64,000 nucleotides of DNA from an uncultured Christensenella sp. (GTDB lineage Bacteria; Bacillota; Clostridia; Christensenellales; Borkfalkiaceae): the NCBI GenBank assembly GCA_910576655.1, contig CAJTJC010000009.1, positions 1-64,000 of the forward strand, written 5' to 3'. The notes beneath the pieces were generated by a model, which saw nothing but the letters and a program-made list of their open reading frames with translations, was not told where the DNA came from and did no database searches. Below are positions 30,644-39,779 of this stretch, piece after piece. The first letter of the stretch is position 1. Every line of letters begins with the position of its first letter. The position numbers and the translations under genes were made by a program.

Positions 30644-31132
30644 ATGAAAAAATGCGTATTTGCGGGCACCTTCGACCCGCCTACGAAGGGACATAGACAG
30701 ATAATAGACAACTGCCTTAAAATATTCGACGAGGTGGTGGTGGCCGTTATGGTCAACACCGCCAAGGCGCCGCTCTTTACCGTTGCCGAGCGCGAGGGGC
30801 TTTTGAAAAAGCTATTCGCAGGCGACAGTCGCGTGCGCGTGGTCGCGTTCGAGGGCGCAGCCGTCGACCTGTTGGAGCGGGAAAACACGCCCTTTTACGT
30901 TCGCGGCGTCAGAAACACGGTCGACTTCGAATACGAAAACGCGAATTGGTTTGCAAGCAAAAAGCTTAAAGACGATATTATAACGATATACTTTCCCGCA
31001 GAGCAGGACAGTCTGCATATAAGCTCGTCGCTGGTCAGAAATTCCTATGCGTTTAAAAAAGACTTTTCGCCGCTGATACCCGAGGAGATACTCGCGGACG
31101 TACAAAAAATTTTGAAGGATAAAAATGTTTAA
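30644..31132 (+). CDS. coaD: phosphopantetheine adenylyltransferase
   Basis: A 162-residue enzyme of coenzyme A synthesis that makes dephospho-CoA from phosphopantetheine and ATP. AGTFDPPTKGH is the nucleotidyl-transferase HxGH motif region, YVRGVRNTVDFEYE binds phosphate, and ISSSLVRN is the ISSTxVR equivalent. It starts 1 nt after rsmD and overlaps aroG by 8 nt. Confidence 0.95.
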   Translation: MKKCVFAGTFDPPTKGHRQIIDNCLKIFDEVVVAVMVNTAKAPLFTVAEREGLLKKLFAGDSRVRVVAFEGAAVDLLERENTPFYVRGVRNTVDFEYENANWFASKKLKDDIITIYFPAEQDSLHISSSLVRNSYAFKKDFSPLIPEEILADVQKILKDKNV

Positions 31133-32147
31133 CAAAAAGATAAAGATACCCGAACCCGAAGAAATACTCGAAGCAATGCCCATGCCCGCCGCCCTCAAAG
31201 CAATCAAGCAAAAGCGGGACAGGCTGGTCTGCGACGTTATAACTGGCGCAAGCGACAAGCTTTTAATGATTGTGGGGCCCTGCTCCGCGCACGAGGAAAA
31301 GCCCGTGCTCGACTACGTAGAACGGTTGGGCAGGCTTAACGAAAGGGTGAAGGACAGGCTGGTTATCGTTCCCAGAATTTACACAAACAAGCCCCGCACT
31401 CGCGGCGTGGGCTATAAGGGTATGTTTTCCCAGCCCGACCCCAACAAGTCGGAGGATATTTTAAAGGGCATTTTCGCCATAAGAGAGCTGAACATAAAAG
31501 CGATTGAAGCAAGCGGTCTTACCGCGGCGGACGAAATGCTGTATCCATCTAACATACACTACGTAGACGATTTGCTTTCTTACGCCGCCGTCGGCGCGCG
31601 TTCGTGCGAAAACCAGCTTCACCGCCTCGTCGCAAGCGGGATAGAGGTGCCAGTCGGGGTCAAAAACCCTATGAGCGGCTCGATACTGACTATGCTCAAT
31701 TCCGTCTACGCGGCGCAGAGTCCGCAGGTGTTCAAGCTTAACGGCTGGCAGGTGGAGACGGACGGCAATCCGCTTGCGCACTGCATACTGCGCGGCGCGG
31801 TCGACGCGTACGGCAACGACATTCCCAACTATCACTACGAAACGGTAATGCAGGTCTGCTCGGCATATTCCAAGTCGGACTTGTCTAACCCCGCCGTAAT
31901 AATAGATTGCAACCATTCCAACAGCGGCAAGCAGTTCCGTCAGCAGGTGCGTATTTGCGAAGAGGTAATGCGCAACAGGAATTACGACGCCGATTTCAAG
32001 AACACCGTCAAGGGCTTTATGGTTGAAAGCTTTATCGAAGAGGGCAACCAGAAAGAGGATATAATTTACGGCAAGTCGATAACCGACCCGTGCCTCGGCT
32101 GGGAGGATACCGAGCGGCTTATTTTAAGCGTGGCGGAGAAGATATAA
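31125..32147 (+). CDS. 3-deoxy-7-phosphoheptulonate synthase (class I DAHP synthase)
   Basis: A 340-residue enzyme, the first step of the shikimate pathway, joining PEP and erythrose-4-phosphate. IVGPCSAHEEKPVLDY, VPRIYTNKPRTRGVGYKG, GARSCENQLHR, VGVKNPMSGS, IIDCNHSNSGKQ and GFMVESFIEEGNQ are the E. coli AroF/G/H-type motifs. It overlaps coaD at its start and pheA at its stop (TAATG), so aromatic synthesis is coupled to the coaD group. Confidence 0.95.
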   Translation: MFNKKIKIPEPEEILEAMPMPAALKAIKQKRDRLVCDVITGASDKLLMIVGPCSAHEEKPVLDYVERLGRLNERVKDRLVIVPRIYTNKPRTRGVGYKGMFSQPDPNKSEDILKGIFAIRELNIKAIEASGLTAADEMLYPSNIHYVDDLLSYAAVGARSCENQLHRLVASGIEVPVGVKNPMSGSILTMLNSVYAAQSPQVFKLNGWQVETDGNPLAHCILRGAVDAYGNDIPNYHYETVMQVCSAYSKSDLSNPAVIIDCNHSNSGKQFRQQVRICEEVMRNRNYDADFKNTVKGFMVESFIEEGNQKEDIIYGKSITDPCLGWEDTERLILSVAEKI

Positions 32148-32932
32148 TGATAACAGCCTATCTCGGTCCCGAGGACAGCTACAGCTATCTTGCGGCGCAA
32201 AAAATGACGCCGTCTCACGTTCTTAAAGCGTACGACAGCTTTCCGCTTATCTTCCGCGCCCTTACCTCGGGCGAGGCTGACTGCGCGGTAATTCCCATCG
32301 AAAACAGTCTTAACGGCGAGGTCACGCAGAACATCGACCTTTTGCAGGCTTCCGACGCGATAGTGGCGGTAGAGGAGTGCGCGGTTGAAATCGAGCACCG
32401 GCTTGCAACCCTGGGCAAGCCCGAACGGATTAAGCGCGTTTACAGTCACCGTCAGGCGCTGGACCAGTGCGCGGAATATCTGTTCGCCCATTTTCCGAAG
32501 GCGAAGCTTATCGCGGTGCCATCAACGTCGGCAAGCCTCGAAATGATAAAAACGAACGAGGACGCGGGCATCGTCGGCGCGCACGTCAGAAGAGAGGGGA
32601 TAATCCTTTCAAAGGAAAATATCGCCGACTGCGCCGAAAACGCGACCGTATTTTTAAAGCTTGTCCGCGGCGCGATTGACGGAAGCGCGCGCACCCGTAA
32701 AATTTATTTTTCGGTTACCTGCCCCAACGTATCCGGCGCGCTTATAAAGCTTTTGCAAAGCGTTGCCGCGCACGGACTGAATATGACGAAATTACAGTCG
32801 CGCCCCATTAAAGAGGCGCGGGACGAATTCAGGTTCTTTATAGAGGCGGAGGGCGACTATTCTAAGCTTAAATCCGCAGTTGCGGACATATCCGCGGCGG
32901 CCCTGTCGTTCAAGCTTTTAGGCGCATATTAG
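32147..32932 (+). CDS. pheA: prephenate dehydratase with ACT domain
   Basis: A 261-residue enzyme converting prephenate to phenylpyruvate. YLGPEDSYSYLAAQK opens the PDT domain; CAVIPIENSLNGEVTQNIDLL and VYSHRQALDQCAEYL follow, and SARTRKIYFSVTC takes the place of the usual TRF segment (Phe replaced by Lys). The C-terminal ACT domain (about 185-261, CPNVSGALIKLLQSVAAHGLNMTKLQSRP) senses phenylalanine. The start is ATG 32147. Its last 15 nt overlap the convergent ylbJ gene. Confidence 0.92.
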   Translation: MITAYLGPEDSYSYLAAQKMTPSHVLKAYDSFPLIFRALTSGEADCAVIPIENSLNGEVTQNIDLLQASDAIVAVEECAVEIEHRLATLGKPERIKRVYSHRQALDQCAEYLFAHFPKAKLIAVPSTSASLEMIKTNEDAGIVGAHVRREGIILSKENIADCAENATVFLKLVRGAIDGSARTRKIYFSVTCPNVSGALIKLLQSVAAHGLNMTKLQSRPIKEARDEFRFFIEAEGDYSKLKSAVADISAAALSFKLLGAY

Positions 32933-33868
32933 CAGCAGCAGTAAAAAGCACGCCGTCGCCTGTGCAAGCTTTACGCCCACGAAATACAGCGGCGGGACGC
33001 CCGCTTTTCCGAAATACGCGTATTGCTGCATAAGTATCGACGCTCCGCCGAAGGTTATCAAAAACCCCGCAAGCGGCACGCTCAGGCTTCCGCCCGCGGC
33101 GGACAGAGTGCGGCAGCCTACCGTCACCTCGACGAGTCCGAGACTTACCGCCCTGGCGCTGCGTTCGTCGGTGAACAGGGCGAACAGCTTTTCGAAGGCT
33201 ATAAGAAAATTGAAGTCGGACAGTATCTGCGCCGTTACTGCGAAAAAGGCGATAAATCCGCCCGCCACGGCGACGGAAACCACCGCGCCGTAAAACGAGT
33301 CGTAAAGCAGGTTGCCCTTTACGGGCGCGCGCTTTAAGTCGGCGTCGCCGTCCTTCTTTGAAAAAAACGAGATTATAAGGGCAATAATCAGCACGGACAG
33401 AAAATGCGCAAGCAGTATCTTCCAGCCCGCCGATTTGTCGCCCAGCATCTTTACGCCGACGCTGCCTATAATGAACAGCGGACCCGACGTCGAGCAGAGA
33501 GCAGAAAGCTTTTTCGCGTCCTTCGCACTTATGCTGCCGTTTTCGAAGAATTCAAGCACGCATTTCGAGCCTGCGGGATAGCCGGAGCATATACTTATAA
33601 TAAAACAGACCGCTGCGGCGGGCGGCAGATTGAACAGCCCCGTCACCTTTTTTAACGGCAGCGACGCCTTTTCGGCAAAGCCCGATTTTATCATAATAAG
33701 CGTTATTACCATAAATGGGAACAGTGACGGCAGCACACATTCCGCCCACATCGCAAAGCCTTGAAGGCAGCTTGATATATAGCGCTCGGGATAAATTATT
33801 ATCGCGCCCGCAATCATGGTGAGAAGGGTTGCGGGAACGGCGAATTTCAATACGCGGATTAACTTCAT
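32918..33868 (-). CDS. ylbJ: sporulation integral membrane protein YlbJ
   Basis: A 316-residue membrane protein with about eight helices and the Gate/nucleoside-recognition pattern. LPSLFPFMVITLIMIKSG, ISICSGYPAGSKCVLEFFENG, LCSTSGPLFIIGSVGVKML are characteristic of YlbJ, required for spore cortex formation in Bacillus. The start at 33868 excludes a non-homologous upstream extension of 99 codons over the divergent patatin gene. Its neighbours rsmD, coaD and a patatin gene match the Bacillus ylbH-ylbK cluster. Confidence 0.9.
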   Translation of the reverse strand: MKLIRVLKFAVPATLLTMIAGAIIIYPERYISSCLQGFAMWAECVLPSLFPFMVITLIMIKSGFAEKASLPLKKVTGLFNLPPAAAVCFIISICSGYPAGSKCVLEFFENGSISAKDAKKLSALCSTSGPLFIIGSVGVKMLGDKSAGWKILLAHFLSVLIIALIISFFSKKDGDADLKRAPVKGNLLYDSFYGAVVSVAVAGGFIAFFAVTAQILSDFNFLIAFEKLFALFTDERSARAVSLGLVEVTVGCRTLSAAGGSLSVPLAGFLITFGGASILMQQYAYFGKAGVPPLYFVGVKLAQATACFLLLLLICA

Positions 33869-33902
33869 AAGTAATATAAAATACTTCTTCAAGGGGGCGA
33901 AT

Positions 33903-34694
33903 ATGAGTAAAAAATTAGGACTTGCACTCGGCAGCGGAGGCGCGCGCGGCGTGGCGCACGCGGGCTTTTTGCTCGCGCTCGAGGAAGAGGGGATAAAGCC
34001 CGCGTTTATTTCCGGCTGCTCAATGGGCGCGGTCGTCGGCGGCGTGTACGCAAGCGGCGTATCCGCCGAAAAAATGCACGAGGCGGTGTTAAAGCTTAAA
34101 AAGCGCGACATAATTTCGCTTAACCCTGCGGCTATTACGCAGATGTCCATACTTCGCAGCGGCAAGGTGCGCGACCTGCTTACGGCTCATCTCGCGGTTA
34201 AAAATATCGAGGATTTTCCTATAAAGTTTTCCTGCGTCGCAACCGACGTTCTTTCGGGCGGTATGCACCTTTTTACGGAGGGCGACGCCGCTTTCGCCAT
34301 ACAGGCGTCAAGCACTATTCCCGCCGTATTCAGGCCCGTCAAATTGGGCGATAAGCTGCTCGTCGACGGCGGCTGCGTCTGCCGCGTGCCCATAGATACC
34401 GTCAAGGCAATGGGCGCGGACGTGGTTATCGCCGTGGACGTACTTAAAAACTGCTCGCAGCCGATAGACGACGTTAACAATATCGTAAGTATGGTTCTGC
34501 GCGTGTTCGACATTATGGACGCCCACAATTCCGCTCTGCGCTACGAGCGAGACAGGGATATGTGCGACCTGTTGATAGAGCCCGAAATGAAGGGCATGAG
34601 CCAGTACGTAATCAAGGATTTGGACAGGGCGTTCGAAGAGGGCTACGCTGCTGCCAGAGACAATATGCAAAGGATAAAAGAGCTGTTGGATTAA
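33903..34694 (+). CDS. patatin-like phospholipase family protein (YlbK-like)
   Basis: A 263-residue NTE-family hydrolase. LGLALGSGGARGVAHAG forms the oxyanion loop, ISGCSMGAVVGG carries the nucleophile Ser, and LLVDGGCVCRVP provides the Asp of the dyad. ATG 33903 has AAGGGGG upstream. In Bacillus the same position next to ylbJ is held by ylbK. The substrate is unknown; lysophospholipids are likely by family. Confidence 0.9.
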   Translation: MSKKLGLALGSGGARGVAHAGFLLALEEEGIKPAFISGCSMGAVVGGVYASGVSAEKMHEAVLKLKKRDIISLNPAAITQMSILRSGKVRDLLTAHLAVKNIEDFPIKFSCVATDVLSGGMHLFTEGDAAFAIQASSTIPAVFRPVKLGDKLLVDGGCVCRVPIDTVKAMGADVVIAVDVLKNCSQPIDDVNNIVSMVLRVFDIMDAHNSALRYERDRDMCDLLIEPEMKGMSQYVIKDLDRAFEEGYAAARDNMQRIKELLD

Positions 34695-34696
34695 TT

Positions 34697-36010
34697 ATGG
34701 ATTTATTCGATTTGAACGGCAACGAAGAGGGGGCTAAGCCCCTTGCCGAGCGCATGCGCGCAAACAATTTAAACGAGTTCGTCGGTCAGAAGCATCTGGT
34801 TTCGGAAGGCTCGCTGCTGCGCCGCGCGATACTTGCGGACAGGCTGGGAAGCTGTATTTTCTGGGGACCTCCCGGAACGGGTAAAACTACCCTTGCAAAC
34901 ATAATCGCCGCGACTACTCACGGCGAGTTTATAAAGCTCAACGCGGTGCAGGCGGGCGTTGCCGACGTAAAAAAAGCGGTTGAAACCGCGCTGAACAATT
35001 TGAAGCTTTACGGCAAACGCACCTATCTTATGCTTGACGAGTGTCACCGCTTCAACAAAACGCAGTCCGATTCGCTGTTGCCGTCAATCGAGAGGGGGAC
35101 GATAATTTTTATCGGCTCGACTACCGAAAATCCCTATTCGTCAATGACGCCCGCAATCGTTTCGCGGTGCCGCGTTTTCGAGTTTAAGCACCTTTCCGAC
35201 GGCGACGTGTCCGAAGCGCTCGTCCGTGCGCTACGCGACAGGCGCAAGGGGCTGGGCGAATATAACGCCTCGATAGACGACGACGCGCTGGGACATATAG
35301 CGCGGCTTTCGGGCGGCGATTTGCGCACCGCGTACAACGCGTTAGAGCTTGCCGTTCTCACCACGCCGCCGCAGTCCGACGGCAGCATAAGGGTAAGCCT
35401 TTCGGATGCGGAGCAGTCAATTCAGCGCAAGGCGCTCTCTTACAGCGAGGACGCGTATTACGACTATCTTTCGGCTTTTTGCAAGTCGCTGCGCGGGTCC
35501 GATTCCAACGCCGCGCTGTACTACGCAATGCGGCTTATCGAGGGCGGTTGCGACCCTATGCTGCTTTTAAGGCGGTTGGTGGTTCACTCGTCAGAGGACG
35601 TCGGCATGGCTGACCCCAACGCGCTCAACGTGGCGACTTCCGCAATGTACGCATTTGAAAAAATCGGCTATCCCGAGGGACTTATCCCTATGTCTAACGC
35701 AATAATCTACGTTTGCGAGGCGCCTAAAAGCAACACGGTCGTTCAGGCTATGGGCGCGGCGAAAAAGGACGCGCGCGAGGTGCGCGACGACGAAGGCGTT
35801 CCGCCGTATTTGAAGGACAACACCTTCGGCGACGGCGCGACGAAGGCTCAAAGCGGCAAGTACAAGTACCCGCACGACTTTGCGGGCGGCTGGGTCAATC
35901 AGCAGTATCTGCCCGATAAGCTAAAAGACAGAATTTACTATACCCCGTCCGAATACGGCTACGAAAAAACGGTCAGGCAAAACAGAAAGGACAAGGGAAA
36001 GCTTAAATAG
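34697..36010 (+). CDS. rarA: replication-associated recombination protein RarA (MgsA)
   Basis: A 437-residue AAA+ ATPase acting at stalled replication forks. Motifs: LNEFVGQKHLV, Walker A WGPPGTGKTTLA, Walker B MLDECHRFNK, sensor 1 GSTTENP, the arginine-finger region AIVSRCRVFEF, sensor 2 GDLRTAYNALE, and the RarA-specific C-terminal tetramer domain (RKALSYSEDAYYD, SEDVGMADPNAL, PHDFAGGWVNQQYLP). It begins 2 nt after the patatin gene. An earlier start would overlap that gene. Confidence 0.95.
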   Translation: MDLFDLNGNEEGAKPLAERMRANNLNEFVGQKHLVSEGSLLRRAILADRLGSCIFWGPPGTGKTTLANIIAATTHGEFIKLNAVQAGVADVKKAVETALNNLKLYGKRTYLMLDECHRFNKTQSDSLLPSIERGTIIFIGSTTENPYSSMTPAIVSRCRVFEFKHLSDGDVSEALVRALRDRRKGLGEYNASIDDDALGHIARLSGGDLRTAYNALELAVLTTPPQSDGSIRVSLSDAEQSIQRKALSYSEDAYYDYLSAFCKSLRGSDSNAALYYAMRLIEGGCDPMLLLRRLVVHSSEDVGMADPNALNVATSAMYAFEKIGYPEGLIPMSNAIIYVCEAPKSNTVVQAMGAAKKDAREVRDDEGVPPYLKDNTFGDGATKAQSGKYKYPHDFAGGWVNQQYLPDKLKDRIYYTPSEYGYEKTVRQNRKDKGKLK

Positions 36011-36048
36011 TGCATGCCGCACATACCGCAAAACTTCAAGGACGGAAT

Positions 36049-36807
36049 ATGGATATAGGAATAAAGAATAAATTTATCGTATACCAAATTTTTATTAGCT
36101 CCGCATTTGCCATATGTGTTGTGTTAACCGTACTGTTTTGGATATTTTGTTATAGCGACTATAACAATAGTAAGTTATTACGAAATGGTATAGAAGTTGA
36201 AGCTGAGATTGTAGATGTAAGGGAAATAGATGTTTCGCCCGGCGATTCAAACACAACGAGAAGAGCTTGGGAATGTATTTATTCGTATGTGGCGCCTGAC
36301 GGTAAAGAATATTCTGGGTGGGTTGGTCAGTTTTCACAAAAACAATATGCGGTTGAGCATATTGGTGAAAAAGTTACGATAGTAATTGACCCGACAGATG
36401 GTTATAGCACTCACGGCACGTTGGCGGGTATAGCCCTTCGACAAAAAAACAACAACACGCATTTAATACTTGCTTACATATTTACGGGCTTTCTCTGTAT
36501 AGCGGCTTATCTGTTCTTTTACAGGGTCGTATATAGAAATGCGTTAAACGCAAGAATATCAAAGCATTACGATTGCGGATATATAAATGGCGTTAAGCAA
36601 GGTGAAGTAACAAAGGTTGTTAAGTGGGTAGTTTGCTACGTTAAGGTAAAGTATCAAGACGATAGCGGCGCAACGAGAGAGAAGTGGGCGCGGTCTTGGT
36701 TTACGCATAAGGAAGCAAAATTTTTGCAAGAAAAGAAAACTGTCAATATCGTACCCTACAAAAACACTTACGGCATTTTGGAGGAAACTTCCGAAGCAAA
36801 AAATTAA
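36049..36807 (+). CDS. DUF3592-like membrane protein, AT-rich
   Basis: A 252-residue protein with two membrane helices (about 12-35 and 145-165). Each is followed by a beta-rich part of the DUF3592 kind (GIEVEAEIVDVREIDVS, WECIYSYVAPDGKEYSGWVG, EKVTIVIDPTDGYSTHG; then GEVTKVVKWVVCYVKVKYQDDSGATREKWARS). The codon use is AT-rich compared with rarA before and pdaB after, suggesting recent acquisition. The start at 36049 follows a weak AAGGACGG site. Confidence 0.6.
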   Translation: MDIGIKNKFIVYQIFISSAFAICVVLTVLFWIFCYSDYNNSKLLRNGIEVEAEIVDVREIDVSPGDSNTTRRAWECIYSYVAPDGKEYSGWVGQFSQKQYAVEHIGEKVTIVIDPTDGYSTHGTLAGIALRQKNNNTHLILAYIFTGFLCIAAYLFFYRVVYRNALNARISKHYDCGYINGVKQGEVTKVVKWVVCYVKVKYQDDSGATREKWARSWFTHKEAKFLQEKKTVNIVPYKNTYGILEETSEAKN

Positions 36808-36815
36808 ATATATAG

Positions 36816-36848
36816 AAAAGCTCTTGAAAAATATTCAAGAGCTTTTTT
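36816..36848 (+). terminator. intrinsic terminator
   Basis: AAAAGCTCTTGAA (36816-36828) pairs with TTCAAGAGCTTTT (36834-36846), followed by T residues. The roughly 215 bp after it contain no gene. Confidence 0.9.
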
Positions 36849-37064
36849 GTTGCCGTTTTGATGTTGACAAATACGGTTTTTATTTTATGCTGAATGAAGC
36901 GCGCTGCGACGGCGCGCCTTTTTTTTGTGCGGTAGAATATTTTTAATTTCAGTCAAATAAATATAGGTAAAGAGTATTGTCGCAAATGTTCCATAAGTAG
37001 TGCGTTTACGGCAAAATCAGACATAATTTTTAGTATTTAATGTGATATTATCGGAGAGTAAGCA

Positions 37065-37829
37065 GTGATTAGAACTTTTAAACTTAAAAGCGCGTTGCTT
37101 GCGGCGGTTGCCGCGGTTATCTTTACGGTGCTGTCGGTTACGGTATACTACACGGGCGCGTATGCGGTGTATTTCGGAAACACTACGCGCCTCGTTCCCA
37201 TTTACAGCGTCGAGCGGGAGGACAAAACCGTCGCAATTTCCTTCGACTGCGCTTGGGGCGTCGAGCATACGGACGGTATATTGAACGCGCTTAAAGTCAG
37301 CGGCGTAAAGGCGACCTGGTTCATGGTCGAATTCTGGGCCGAGAAGTATCCCGAGTACGTCAAAAAAATAGACGCGGCAGGGCACGAAATCGGCACGCAC
37401 TCGTCGACGCATAGCTATATGTCAAAGCAGAACAGCGAGGAAATCAAGTTAGAGCTTTCCACCTCGTCCGAAGCGATTAAGTCGGTTACGGGTAAGGACG
37501 TCAACCTTTTCCGTCCGCCCTACGGCGACTACGACGACGAGCTTATCAAAACCGCGTCTGAGCTGGGCTATTATACCATACAGTGGGATACTGACAGTCT
37601 GGACTGGAAGGACCTTTCGGCAACGGACATTGCAATGCGCGTAATCGGCAGCGTCAAAAACGGCTCGATTATCCTCATGCACAACAACGGACTGCATACC
37701 GCGGAGGCGGTTCCCATAATTTTGGAAACGCTGAAAAACAAGGGTTACAGCTTCGTGCCGATAGGCGAGCTTATCTATAAAGATAACTACACTATCGACG
37801 GCACGGGCAGACAAATCCCTGCAAAGTAA
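37065..37829 (+). CDS. PdaB-like sporulation polysaccharide deacetylase
   Basis: A 254-residue exported enzyme of the NodB family. An N-terminal signal anchor (about 9-33) is followed by the catalytic domain: AISFDCAWGVEHTD (motif 1), GTHSSTHSYM (motif 2, metal His), LFRPPYGDYDDEL (motif 3), and IILMHNNGLHTAEAVP (motif 5). Length and motifs fit PdaB, needed for spore persistence in Bacillus. The start is GTG 37065 with GGAGAG 6 nt upstream. Confidence 0.85.
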   Translation: MIRTFKLKSALLAAVAAVIFTVLSVTVYYTGAYAVYFGNTTRLVPIYSVEREDKTVAISFDCAWGVEHTDGILNALKVSGVKATWFMVEFWAEKYPEYVKKIDAAGHEIGTHSSTHSYMSKQNSEEIKLELSTSSEAIKSVTGKDVNLFRPPYGDYDDELIKTASELGYYTIQWDTDSLDWKDLSATDIAMRVIGSVKNGSIILMHNNGLHTAEAVPIILETLKNKGYSFVPIGELIYKDNYTIDGTGRQIPAK

Positions 37830-37860
37830 AACGATTTGAAAAACTTTTTTGGAGGCATAT

Positions 37861-38550
37861 ATGAATTACAACGCGGAGAAAAACAATAAGGTTTACATTT
37901 ACGGAGAAATAGTTTCCGACGCCGAGTTCTCGCACGAGGTTTACGGCGAAGGGTTTTACGAGTTTTACGTCAGGGTAATGCGGCTTTCGGGTCAGGCGGA
38001 TATACTTCCCGTTACCGTTTCGGAGCGGATTATGACCGAGGATATGAAGCGCGGCGGATACATCTGCGCGCTGGGTCAGTTCCGTTCGTATAACAAGCTC
38101 GAGGACGGAAAATCCCGCCTTATGCTTACGGTGTTCGTGCGCGAGCTTCTCGACTCTCAGCCCGATAAAAACCCCAACTCTATTGTGCTTTCGGGCTATA
38201 TCTGCAAGCCGCCCGTGTACAGAACAACGCCCTTTAACCGCGAAATTGCCGATTTGCTGGTCGCGGTAAACCGCAGCTATAACAAGTCGGACTACATTCC
38301 CGCGATAGCCTGGGGCAGAAACGCGCGCTTTGTAAGGAATTTGACCGTGGGCGACAAGGTCGCGCTGTCGGGCAGAATTCAAAGCAGGGAATACCAGAAA
38401 AAGCAGCCCGACGAAAGCTTTGTTACGATGACCGCTTACGAGGTTTCCATTTCCAAGCTTGCGGCTTTTGACGACGACAGCGAATTCGATATAGACAGCG
38501 AGTTCGACCTGTATTCCGTCCCCCGCGCAACAGAATATGAAAATCAGTAA
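37861..38550 (+). CDS. single-stranded DNA-binding-like protein with two OB folds
   Basis: A 229-residue protein with two SSB/PriB-like OB segments. The first (about 8-95) has VYIYGEIVSDAEFSHEVYGEGFYEFYVRV and CALGQFRSYNK; the second (about 102-190) has IVLSGYICKPPVYRTTPFNREIADLLVAVNRSYNKSDYIPAIAWGRNA and VALSGRIQSREY. The C-terminal tail is acidic but lacks the DDIPF tip of SSB. Tandem OB proteins of this sort are known in Clostridia. GGAGG lies 5 nt before ATG 37861. Confidence 0.7.
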   Translation: MNYNAEKNNKVYIYGEIVSDAEFSHEVYGEGFYEFYVRVMRLSGQADILPVTVSERIMTEDMKRGGYICALGQFRSYNKLEDGKSRLMLTVFVRELLDSQPDKNPNSIVLSGYICKPPVYRTTPFNREIADLLVAVNRSYNKSDYIPAIAWGRNARFVRNLTVGDKVALSGRIQSREYQKKQPDESFVTMTAYEVSISKLAAFDDDSEFDIDSEFDLYSVPRATEYENQ

Positions 38551-38558
38551 AAAACAAC

Positions 38559-38588
38559 GACTCTACCGTGCGTAGAGTCTTTTTTTAT
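38559..38588 (+). terminator. intrinsic terminator
   Basis: GACTCTAC (38559-38566) pairs with GTAGAGTC (38572-38579), followed by eight T residues. Confidence 0.88.
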
Positions 38589-38644
38589 ACCGTAGAGAAA
38601 ATGCAACGGTGCGCAACCAAAATGCAACCTGTAAAATATAGATT

Positions 38645-38673
38645 TTTACAGATTAGTATAGTATAATTATAAT
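38645..38673 (+). promoter_or_regulatory. promoter of the lipoprotein-peptidase group
   Basis: TTTACA (38645-38650), 17 nt, TATAAT (38668-38673). Confidence 0.65.
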
Positions 38674-38702
38674 AGTATTAAAGTATTCGGGGGTATCGGA
38701 AT

Positions 38703-39764
38703 ATGAAAAAGATTTTAAAGGGAATAGCTACGGCGTGTATGTCGGTTGCGGTGTGCATTTCGTTTGCCGCCTGCGGCGGTAAGGGAGCGGACGGAAATTT
38801 TAACGACCCCGACGGTTCAAAATACTCGATAATAACAAAGCTTGATTTAAAAGTGGACTTTGAGGGCGATAAGGCAAGCGCAACGGTAAAGAATACGTTT
38901 ACGCTGTTTCCCGCAGAAGCAAGGGTGCAAGTGTATCTTTATTATTCCGAAACAGAAGCAGATACTTATGCGGGGATGACGGAAGTGGCAACGGGCAGCA
39001 CTGAAGACTTGGACCAAGGTAAAAGTCTGACGGCAAGCTGGGATACGAAGGGCAGAGGGGGCTATTTTCTCGGGCGAATGAGGTACAGGATAGACAACCG
39101 CGAGTGGGAGGAAAAGTGTACCGACTTATACGTAAGAGAATATACAAAACCCGTACTTGAACCGATTGCGGACGACGGCTCGCTGCCGGTATTCGAAGAT
39201 GTGCAGCCTGTTTATGATTGGTATGATTTGACAGAAAAAGAAACAATATTCAATTTGAATTGGCATATGCTTGATGCAACAAACGGTTATTCTTATTTCA
39301 TAAGTAAATATATAAGTAAGTATAATAAAACTTTGGATAAAGAATTTTATGTGTTTAATTCAAAAACTAATGAGTTTTATGATACTACTGCACCTAATTG
39401 GGTTGAATATGAAATTTTTAAAAGCGGTGATGATTATTTTTTTAATAACAATATTAGCTTATATTTAAAAGATTTCGGTATAAACCCGCCTCCTGTACCG
39501 GGTGAAATAACGGGATTAGGTTTTTGGAATTTGTATTTAAAGTTTGTTTGCATTAACATTGATGAGGGAAATATTAACGGTAAATTAAAAATAGAATTTG
39601 GAAAAAGTAATGGACAGCATAATTTTATAAATATATATTTAGGTGACTTTTGTATCGCAACTTGCTATTACAATTCTAAAACTCAAAAGGAAATATCATA
39701 TGCATTCTTTTATAATTTATTGGTTGAGAATTTAATAAAAAATGCGGACATTGAAATTAATTAA
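38703..39764 (+). CDS. lipoprotein, unknown function, with a composition break in mid-gene
   Basis: A 353-residue lipoprotein: signal ending in VCISFAACGG with lipidated C24. The first half (to about residue 165) is encoded with normal chromosomal composition and looks like an Ig/beta-sandwich region (NTFTLFPAEARVQVYLYYSET). From about 39190 the codons become strikingly AT-rich and the protein Asn/Lys/Tyr-rich (KYISKYNKTLDKEFYVF). The following peptidase gene is in the same AT-rich patch. This suggests recombination replaced the 3' half. No family recognised. Confidence 0.65.
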   Translation: MKKILKGIATACMSVAVCISFAACGGKGADGNFNDPDGSKYSIITKLDLKVDFEGDKASATVKNTFTLFPAEARVQVYLYYSETEADTYAGMTEVATGSTEDLDQGKSLTASWDTKGRGGYFLGRMRYRIDNREWEEKCTDLYVREYTKPVLEPIADDGSLPVFEDVQPVYDWYDLTEKETIFNLNWHMLDATNGYSYFISKYISKYNKTLDKEFYVFNSKTNEFYDTTAPNWVEYEIFKSGDDYFFNNNISLYLKDFGINPPPVPGEITGLGFWNLYLKFVCINIDEGNINGKLKIEFGKSNGQHNFINIYLGDFCIATCYYNSKTQKEISYAFFYNLLVENLIKNADIEIN

Positions 39765-39779
39765 CAAAGGAGGATTTGT

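Noticed and set aside
33869..34165. N-terminal extension of ylbJ by 99 codons
   Set aside because: It lies antisense to the patatin gene and has no YlbJ-like residues.
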